14,669 nucleotides of DNA from an uncultured Geobacteraceae bacterium (GTDB lineage: Bacteria; Desulfobacterota; Desulfuromonadia; Geobacterales; Pseudopelobacteraceae): positions 1 to 14,669 of the forward strand of contig CAIRND010000057.1 of the NCBI GenBank assembly GCA_903879825.1, in the 5' to 3' direction. Positions 6,766 through 12,434 of this stretch are shown here, piece by piece. The first letter of the stretch is position 1; the number at the start of each line of letters is the position of its first letter. Made by a program: the position numbers and the translations under genes. The notes beneath the pieces are model-generated. The model did no database searches. It saw only the letters and a list, made by a program, of their open reading frames with translations, and was not told where the DNA came from.

Positions 6766-6803
6766 TGTAAATTTTACCGACGCTTCAGATGTGTAATTTT
6801 ACA
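6766..6803. promoter_or_regulatory. Pair of candidate enhancer sites for the PEP-CTERM promoter
   Basis: TGTAAATTTTAC (6766-6777) and TGTAATTTTACA (6792-6803) are two near-palindromic sites whose starts are 26 bases apart. They lie about 95 and 120 bases upstream of the predicted start site, the usual distance for activator dimers of sigma-54 promoters. Inference from position and symmetry. Confidence 0.5.
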
Positions 6804-6833
6804 ATGGATTTTTACGGGACAAGGCGGTGACGA

Positions 6834-6858
6834 ATCAGGCCGAAGCGACAGGCCTGAT
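6834..6858. repeat. Short inverted repeat of unknown role
   Basis: ATCAGGCC and GGCCTGAT are perfect 8-base arms around a 9-base loop. It is followed on the plus strand by a short T-rich stretch (TCTGGTTTT), so it may be a weak terminator or a regulator site. No plus-strand gene ends nearby. The rest of 6859-6981 holds nothing I can name. Confidence 0.35.
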
Positions 6859-6981
6859 ATCTGGTTTTGAAGTATGTGGCACACCAATGGGTAATTGCAC
6901 TGATCAGCGGGGGGTTCTGCGAGGGAGAGTTGGCTGTCGTAAACTATGTGACCGTTCCTATAGTCCTAAATACGGCATTTG

Positions 6982-7115
6982 ATCACGCAACGCCGCAACG
7001 AACGCAACGAAAAACAAAGACTTATAACGAAATTGTGATTAACCAATCGGGTGAACCTGAATAATGACTTAAGCTCCTTATTTCACACGTTGCGTCGTTG
7101 CGCCGTTGCGTGAAA
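6982..7115. repeat. Inverted-repeat (MITE-like) element with CGCAACG-rich ends
   Basis: The left end TCACGCAACGCCGCAACGAA, continuing CGCAACG, is matched in reverse complement by the right end CGTTGCGTCGTTGCGCCGTT, continuing GCGTGA at 7089-7112. Each arm holds three CGCAACG words. The element is close in length (about 130 bases) and design to the one at 4055-4179, but with CGCAACG instead of CGCAAAG words. The interior has no ribosome-binding-site-supported ORF. It lies downstream of the metallophosphoesterase gene. Confidence 0.75.
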
Positions 7116-7172
7116 CTTTTTTATGATGGTCGTTCTTCCTGATTCATTCTCTTTTAACTGTGTCACTCCGAC

Positions 7173-8186
7173 TTATGCAAATACAGCATGACCCGAGAAA
7201 TTACTGTACCAGCTGCCTTTATTTTCTTCTGCCGTGGTGTAAAATTCACATGGCATACTGACGCTGTGAAGCGTGTGAAGAGTAATTTCCGGCGGACAGA
7301 ATAAACGGGCAGCCGCAAGTGAAAATCCGGTGCCCCTGCTTGTGTACCCCTGCATGGTGCCACAGTGCCAGCCTCCGGAAAGATAACGGCGCTGACAGGA
7401 CGTATTTGCAAAGACCGGCACACCTCCCGGCAGGCAAATTTGGCCACCATGAGTGTGTCCACACAGATAAAAATCAACGCCGCTCCTTGAGGCCTCCTCT
7501 GCGATCTCAGGAGAGTGTGACAGCAATATAACAAACTGTTCGGGAGTGGCGACTGAAAGCGCCCTCTGCAGATCATGGCATTTATAGAAATGTGGATCAT
7601 CCACACCGGCAAGCACAATTATTGCGGAGCCGCGCTTCAGGTATGCAGCATCGTTCAGCAGCATCTGAACCCCCATCCGCTCGAGCGCCGGCACCATCTC
7701 CAACAGATCATGATTGCCCAGAATACCGAAAATACCATCCCGGGCAGATATGGACCGGACTATCGGCACCAGCGCCTCAAGACAAGGTTCAAAATGATTG
7801 ACGTTATCTTCAAAACTGAAATCACCGGTCAACACGGCAAGATCGCTCGGCACAGTTTCAACGATCCGCATGATGCCTTCACCCTCATCAATTAGTCCGT
7901 CCGAGTGCAGGTCAGAAAGATGAAGGATCGTATAACCTTCGAAAGCGGCTGGCAAGTTCGGCAGATAGACGTCATTGCGTTCCAGGCGATAGTCAGAGCA
8001 GTTTCGCCTGGCACGCCCTTTAAAGCCGGTACAGGCAAGCAGATTTTCAACCGCAGCACTAAGAATTTTCATATCTTCCTGATGCGTCAGGTCGGACGCC
8101 GATCCGGAATGAGCAGACAACTTTTCTGACTGCAGGCGGACGCGCGTGTGGCGATGGTCGCTATACGTAACAGTGGAGTTCTTCAT
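7173..8186 (-). CDS. YaeI-like metallophosphoesterase (calcineurin superfamily)
   Basis: This is a predicted dinuclear-metal phosphohydrolase. All metal-site motifs are present: DLHSD (D92, H94), GDF (D122), GNHD (N158, H159), LLSHSPE (H224) and GHTHGGQICLPGG (H244, H246). The pattern and the GHTHGGQ(I/L)xLP ending are those of the YaeI/LpxG-like branch, some members of which act on lipid-linked pyrophosphates. Unlike many relatives it shows no N-terminal membrane helix. Instead the first 70 residues are polar and unrecognised, so the usual core may begin near residue 65. The start at 8186 overlaps the end of the Lys-rich ORF by 26 bases, and GGGGGAG lies ten or more bases upstream, suggesting translational coupling. 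Substrate not known. Confidence 0.9.
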   Translation of the reverse strand: MKNSTVTYSDHRHTRVRLQSEKLSAHSGSASDLTHQEDMKILSAAVENLLACTGFKGRARRNCSDYRLERNDVYLPNLPAAFEGYTILHLSDLHSDGLIDEGEGIMRIVETVPSDLAVLTGDFSFEDNVNHFEPCLEALVPIVRSISARDGIFGILGNHDLLEMVPALERMGVQMLLNDAAYLKRGSAIIVLAGVDDPHFYKCHDLQRALSVATPEQFVILLSHSPEIAEEASRSGVDFYLCGHTHGGQICLPGGVPVFANTSCQRRYLSGGWHCGTMQGYTSRGTGFSLAAARLFCPPEITLHTLHSVSMPCEFYTTAEENKGSWYSNFSGHAVFA

Positions 8187-8334
8187 AAGAGTCTTTCTCC
8201 CCCATGCCCCTGTTCTTTTTTTTATCCTGTTTTTCCTGATTCTGCTGCCGGGTTTTTTCTTTTATTTTGCTGATTTTCATCCGGTATTCTTTTTTTTTCT
8301 GCTTGGCTGATTCCTGGATATCGTTAAATTTCAT
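8161..8334 (-). CDS. Lys-rich small protein (57 aa), overlapping the metallophosphoesterase start
   Basis: I do not recognise a family. A clear ribosome binding site (TAAGGAG, eight to nine bases before the ATG at 8334) and an unbroken frame to TAG 8161-8163 support it. The product starts MKFNDIQESAKQKKKEYRMK and is dominated by Lys, Glu and Gln; a helical, coiled-coil-like or nucleic-acid-binding character is plausible. Its last 26 bases overlap the metallophosphoesterase gene in another frame, the pattern of coupled genes in an operon. The coding strand has A-runs of 9, 6 and 8 bases, which are prone to slippage. Without this ORF the 190 bases between the STAS and phosphoesterase genes would be unexplained. 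Confidence 0.65.
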   Translation of the reverse strand: MKFNDIQESAKQKKKEYRMKISKIKEKTRQQNQEKQDKKKNRGMGEKDSYEELHCYV

Positions 8335-8376
8335 ACAAAAATCTCCTTAATGCCGTGTCGTTTCGGTACACAAACG

Positions 8377-8697
8377 CTAACAGGGCATGTCAGTGTAGAC
8401 ATCTGAAAAAAGATGACAGAAACCAAGCTCGTTAATTGCTCGCAGCATACCATCGGTCACATGTACCAACTTCGGTTCGATACCCCGGAGCCTGGCACAC
8501 TCCACCCACACATTCAGAAGCTGCAGGCCGCTCGTATCCGCATCTTCAATTTTTTCACAATTGATAAGGAATTTTTTTTCCCCTTTCGACTCCATCTGGT
8601 TAAGTGAAAGGACCATAGAATCAATATTCTCCGCTACCCCGGACAAAGTCCAGTCTCCCTCCAGGTGGGCGATTGTGCCTGACATTCTGACCCCCAT
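8377..8697 (-). CDS. STAS-domain protein (anti-sigma-factor antagonist-like)
   Basis: A stand-alone 106-residue STAS domain. It shows the alternating strand/helix pattern with the conserved phosphoacceptor motif DADTSGLQLL, in which Ser56 is the expected phosphorylation site, and closes with ITDGMLRAINELGF-like sequence. In known systems such proteins are dephosphorylated to bind an anti-sigma kinase or join chemosensory/partner-switch modules. No anti-sigma kinase lies beside it, but the block of kinases upstream ends 260 bases away. I chose the ATG at 8697 because GGAGG lies five bases before it; an in-frame ATG at 8709 has a poorly spaced site. It may be first in a three-gene operon with the Lys-rich ORF and the phosphoesterase. 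Confidence 0.88.
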   Translation of the reverse strand: MGVRMSGTIAHLEGDWTLSGVAENIDSMVLSLNQMESKGEKKFLINCEKIEDADTSGLQLLNVWVECARLRGIEPKLVHVTDGMLRAINELGFCHLFSDVYTDMPC

Positions 8698-8961
8698 ACA
8701 TCCCTCCATTTCACCTGCAATAGGTAACGTCTCTAGGCTGTGCTTTTACATATCCCATGCCAAGCATAGAATGTTTATTATTTAAGTTATTTCGGCAGGT
8801 TAAGATACTTATGGCAGGTGGTTACGGTGCAGTTTGTAATGCGGAATGAGGGATGAACGGGATAGCAGGCGGATAACTATTTATATTAAAACACATTTCA
8901 AGCTGGGTAATATTTTTGTCGATAGCGCTGTTTGTTACATTCGCTCCGGCATACACGTGAA

Positions 8962-10128
8962 TCACAGCTCAATCCGAAATTCCGCACCATCTCCCACGTT
9001 GCAGGCCGTCAGCAATCCACCCATATTCTGTTCGATAATCATTTTGGACATATACAAACCGATTCCGGTGCCCCTTTCCGGCCCCCTGGTGGTGAAATAG
9101 GGATCAAATATTCGGGGCATGACATCATCAGGGATACCGCCACAATTGTCGTGGACAGACAGTGCAGAACGCCCGTTTTCCTCGCCGATACGGATACAGA
9201 TGCGAGGATGTGAAATAGCGCGTTCTACCCCCGCATCATGGCAATTAGAAATAATATTTAAAAGCACCTGAGCATATTCATTCTGATAGCCGATAGCGGT
9301 TACTTCGTCATTACCTTCAACGGTGACTTCGATATTATGGTTTTTAAGCGTTGCTGAGACCAGCGCCAAAGCACTGTGTACCGCCAGTAAAAGAGAGAAC
9401 CTTTGCTTCTCCTTGTCCAGACGAAAAAAATTACGAAAATCATCAATCGTATGTGACATCTGCAGCAGAGTATTCATCGTCGTATGAATGTCGTTCTCCA
9501 TCTCCACGGGGGTGAGCATGCCGGATTGATATTGCAGCAACAGATTTTGAATGATGAGGGCGATATTATTAAGCGGCTGGCGCCACTGATGGGCAATGTT
9601 GCCGATCATCTCGCCCATGGCTGCCAGGCGGCTCTGTTGGATCAGTGTCTGGTCTTTGCGGCGCAGGTCGGCAACCATCTCGACCACACGCGCTTCCAGG
9701 TTTTTTTGCAGCTGTTCAAGTTCTTTGTCAGCCTGACGGCGCTTGCGACGGTTCTCCGCCTCCGCCATCTCACGCGCAACAGCAGGCGCCAGGCGGGCAA
9801 AGTTTCCCTTCAGAAAATAGTCGTGAGCCCCGGCTCTCATGGCTTCAACCGCAGTCTCTTCTCCAATTTTCCCCGAAACGATAATAAAGGGGATATCAGC
9901 TCCGCTCTCCTTCAATAACCGCAACGCTTCAAGACCGCTGAAACGCGGCATAACAAAGTCAGAAATAATGACATCCCATTGTTTCGCTGCCAACGCGCTT
10001 TGCATCGCCTCCGGAGTGTCTACCCGCTCACTCACCAGATCATAACCGTTGTGAGCCAGTTCACGCAGCAGTAACCAGGCATCATCTTCCGAATCCTCAA
10101 CAATCAGCACACGAAGTGGAGTGGTCAT
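8962..10128 (-). CDS. Receiver-histidine kinase hybrid (REC-HK)
   Basis: This is a cytoplasmic sensor-less kinase of 388 residues: N-terminal receiver (1-120; acidic pocket ED at 11-12, phosphoacceptor D57 in SDFVMP, K107), a coiled coil (about 130-165), then a DHp domain with GNIAHQWRQPLN (H180) and a HATPase domain with NCHDA, DNCGGIP and GTGIGLYMSKMI. The HxWRQPLN box is that of HisKA kinases linked to diguanylate or chemotaxis-like signalling. The start is ATG 10128, sharing one base with the TGA stop of the preceding gene and with GGAGG ideally placed; the GTG at 10131 is less likely. Its receiver is about 80% identical to that of the upstream gene. A receiver at the N-terminus means it is likely controlled by another kinase. 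Confidence 0.93.
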   Translation of the reverse strand: MTTPLRVLIVEDSEDDAWLLLRELAHNGYDLVSERVDTPEAMQSALAAKQWDVIISDFVMPRFSGLEALRLLKESGADIPFIIVSGKIGEETAVEAMRAGAHDYFLKGNFARLAPAVAREMAEAENRRKRRQADKELEQLQKNLEARVVEMVADLRRKDQTLIQQSRLAAMGEMIGNIAHQWRQPLNNIALIIQNLLLQYQSGMLTPVEMENDIHTTMNTLLQMSHTIDDFRNFFRLDKEKQRFSLLLAVHSALALVSATLKNHNIEVTVEGNDEVTAIGYQNEYAQVLLNIISNCHDAGVERAISHPRICIRIGEENGRSALSVHDNCGGIPDDVMPRIFDPYFTTRGPERGTGIGLYMSKMIIEQNMGGLLTACNVGDGAEFRIEL

Positions 10129-11747
10129 CACACGCCTCCACGCAGCTTCATCAACACATCCCGCAACTCCCCCGGCTTGTACGGCTTAAGAATGAATCCG
10201 GCATAACCATCATTTTTAATAACCTCGGCGATTTCTTCGGCACCGTAGCCGCTGCAGATAATCACCGGAAGTTTTTCCGATAGGGTGCGCAGCTCACGAT
10301 ACACTTCCAGCCCATCCATTTCAGTCATGATAAAATCCAGCATTACCACATCAATCCCGCTGCCCTGTTGACGAAATATCTTCATCGCTTCACGGCCATT
10401 GGCTGCAGTAACAACAGTAAAACCCATGGCATTCAGCAGTGACGAGCCGACAGTACGAAGCGCCTCTTCGTCGTCCACAAGTAAGATTTTACCGTGAAGT
10501 GTATCAGAAAGATTCGATCCGCCCGCTTGCGCAACTTTTGCCGTTTCAACCGCTATCGGCAGAGGAAATAAAACCGTGAAGGTGGTACCGATACCAGGCG
10601 TACTTTCAATTTGCAGCGCACCGGAATGGGATTTTACGATGCCCAGTATGGCCGACATGCCCAAACCCCGACCGGTGAATTTCGTCGTAAAAAAAGGTTC
10701 GAATATCCGCATTTTAGTAACTTCATCCATTCCGCAACCGTTGTCGGAGACCATCATACAAGCATAGACTCCGGGAAGAATACCGGAGCCGATATAATCA
10801 AATTCTTCCCGCTCAGACTGTACAGTCTTCATCGTAAGCGACACTTTAATTGTACCGTTGCTATCACCAATCGCTTCGGCGGCATTGATAATAAGGTTCA
10901 TAACTACCTGCTGAATCTGAGTGGCATCACCGATGACATCCGATATATCCTTATTGATATCAGCTTCGATAGTCACATTCATTTTAATTGCCGATTTGAG
11001 CATCTTTACTGTTTCATCCATAAGCAGCCACATATTGACCCGCGTCTGCATCATGGGGCTCTTTCCCGCATAGGTGAGCATCTGCCGACAGAGATTGGCT
11101 GCCCGGTTGGCTGCAATTTCGATCTGCTGGAAATGTGCCTCCAGTGACTGTTTCGAGTCAACATGTGCCCGAGCCATACTGCAATGACCTAAGATGACGG
11201 TAAGGATGTTATTAAAATCGTGTGCGATGCCACCAGCCAGTACGCCAAGACTTTCCATTTTTTGCGTCTGCTGGAATTGCAGCTCCATCTTGTAACGCTC
11301 TTCCTCTGCCAGTTGATAACGCACTTCGCTCTTGCGTAAATTATCTTCCGCCTGTCGGCGTTTCCGACGGACTTCGGCATCAACCATTTCCCGTTCAACT
11401 GCCGGTGCCAGCCGTGCGAGGTTTCCTTTCAGGATGTAGTCATGGGCTCCTGCCCTCATGGCCTCCACAGCTGTTTCTTCACCAATCTTGCCAGACACGA
11501 CGATAAAGGGAATATCAATGGCACTTTCTCTCAATATCTGCAGGGCGCCCAAGCCGCTGAAGCGGGGCATGACAAAATCAGAAATCACCAGATCCCACAC
11601 CTTCGCTGCCAAGGCGCTCTGCATCTCTTCCGGAGTATCAACCCGTTCGCAATCGAGCTCATAGCCGTTTTTTTTCAGCTCCCGTTCAAGCAACAGAGCG
11701 TCATCCTCGGAATCCTCAACAATCAGCAAACGAAGTGTTGTGGTCAT
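10128..11747 (-). CDS. Hybrid histidine kinase REC-HK-REC
   Basis: A soluble 539-residue hybrid kinase. Receiver 1 (1-120; D57 in SDFVMP) is followed by a coiled coil (about 130-165), a DHp domain (GGIAHDFNNIL, H176), a HATPase domain (NLIINAAEAI near 284-293, DNGCGM at 335-340, GRGLGMSAILG at 359-369) and receiver 2 (419-539; ILLVDDEEAL, D471, K near 523). The HDFNN box places the kinase core in the NtrB-like/HisKA_4 style, different from that of the next gene. It has no membrane helix or PAS domain, so input is presumably phosphate from another kinase. It ends in a one-base stop/start overlap with the REC-HK gene, so the two are translationally coupled. An element of hairpin repeats precedes it. 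Confidence 0.94.
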   Translation of the reverse strand: MTTTLRLLIVEDSEDDALLLERELKKNGYELDCERVDTPEEMQSALAAKVWDLVISDFVMPRFSGLGALQILRESAIDIPFIVVSGKIGEETAVEAMRAGAHDYILKGNLARLAPAVEREMVDAEVRRKRRQAEDNLRKSEVRYQLAEEERYKMELQFQQTQKMESLGVLAGGIAHDFNNILTVILGHCSMARAHVDSKQSLEAHFQQIEIAANRAANLCRQMLTYAGKSPMMQTRVNMWLLMDETVKMLKSAIKMNVTIEADINKDISDVIGDATQIQQVVMNLIINAAEAIGDSNGTIKVSLTMKTVQSEREEFDYIGSGILPGVYACMMVSDNGCGMDEVTKMRIFEPFFTTKFTGRGLGMSAILGIVKSHSGALQIESTPGIGTTFTVLFPLPIAVETAKVAQAGGSNLSDTLHGKILLVDDEEALRTVGSSLLNAMGFTVVTAANGREAMKIFRQQGSGIDVVMLDFIMTEMDGLEVYRELRTLSEKLPVIICSGYGAEEIAEVIKNDGYAGFILKPYKPGELRDVLMKLRGGV

Positions 11748-11769
11748 TGTGCGGCTCCTTTTACATTCA

Positions 11770-11957
11770 GAGGTAAATCCCCCCTAACCCCCCTTTCTTA
11801 AAGGGGGGGACTTTATACCCCCCTTTTCAAATAGGGGAGTAAGTGGTTACACCTCCCCCTTTCTTAAAGGGGGGGACTTTATCCCCCCTTTTCAAATAGG
11901 GGAATAAGTGGTTACACCTCCCCCTTTATGAAAGGGGGAGCGAGGGGGATTTGCCTC
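11770..11957. repeat. C/G-rich hairpin repeat element with terminal inverted repeats
   Basis: The core is two tandem units of 66 and 65 bases (11789-11854, 11855-11919) plus a partial third from 11920. Each starts with the hairpin CCCCCTTTCTTAAAGGGGG and carries a second C-run/G-run pair. The outer ends are also inverted: GAGGTAAATCCCCCCTAA at 11770 against GGGGGATTTGCCTC at 11944-11957. Similar C5/G5 hairpin elements are dispersed in many bacterial genomes. It lies between the Rcp1-like gene (which ends at 11962) and the REC-HK-REC start, and could lower or modulate expression inside the block. Confidence 0.85.
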
Positions 11958-11961
11958 ATAT

Positions 11962-12396
11962 TTATTCCGGCACCTCGTTCAGCATAAGCCAGTACAGCCC
12001 AAGACTCTGTACTGCATCGTTAAACTGGAGAAAATCCACCGGTTTACGGATATAGCTGTTGCAACCGCTCTTGTAGGCATTGGCAATATCCTGTTCTTCT
12101 TTGGATGAGGTAAGTATCACTACGGGAATACAGGCGGTTTTTTCGTTTTCACGCAGTTGGCGTAGTACTTCAAGGCCATCAATCTTGGGGAGTTTCAGAT
12201 CCAGCAGAATAACGGCAGGAGAATTTCGGACAGTGTGCCCATCGTGATTATCACTGCCAAGCAGATAATGAAGCGCCTCCGCTCCGTCACGTGCCACGAC
12301 CAGCTCATTCAATATCTTGTTTTTTTTAAGTGCACGCCGGGTCAATTCCTCATCGTCAGCATTATCTTCCACCAGCAAAATCCACTTATTTTCCAT
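11962..12396 (-). CDS. Rcp1-like single-domain response regulator
   Basis: A receiver-only regulator of 144 residues without output domain. Acidic residues come in VEDNADDEEL, the phosphoacceptor is the Asp of ILLDLKLPKIDGLEVL, followed by ILTSSKEE (Thr/Ser switch) and YIRKPVDF (Lys). The insert before the phosphoacceptor (LLGSDNHDGHTVRNSPAV) is a family hallmark of Rcp1-type regulators, which usually pair with phytochrome-type or PAS kinases. The kinase gene directly upstream (38 bases away) is the obvious partner. The ATG at 12396 has AGGAGGAGG upstream. It likely passes phosphate on or acts by binding. Confidence 0.93.
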   Translation of the reverse strand: MENKWILLVEDNADDEELTRRALKKNKILNELVVARDGAEALHYLLGSDNHDGHTVRNSPAVILLDLKLPKIDGLEVLRQLRENEKTACIPVVILTSSKEEQDIANAYKSGCNSYIRKPVDFLQFNDAVQSLGLYWLMLNEVPE

Positions 12397-12434
12397 GATG
12401 TCCTCCTCCTATTTTCTCCAGACATTTACCGTAT

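Noticed and set aside
6592..6870. 92-codon plus-strand frame antisense to the PEP-CTERM promoter
   Set aside because: It runs across a consensus sigma-54 promoter and its upstream sites, lacks a ribosome binding site and has low-complexity composition.
6877..6892. TGGCAC on the plus strand resembling a -24 box
   Set aside because: No TTGC-type -12 box at the right distance, and no plus-strand gene follows.
8748..8763. Sigma-54-like element (TTGGCAT, then ATGT) on the minus strand upstream of the STAS gene
   Set aside because: The -24 half is fair but the -12 half lacks the GC pair, so the match is not sufficient.
9484..9918. 144-codon plus-strand frame opposite the REC-HK gene
   Set aside because: Antisense shadow of receiver and DHp coding sequence with no ribosome binding site.
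10611..11147. 178-codon plus-strand frame opposite the hybrid kinase
   Set aside because: Lies wholly antisense to a well-supported kinase gene; no recognisable domain.
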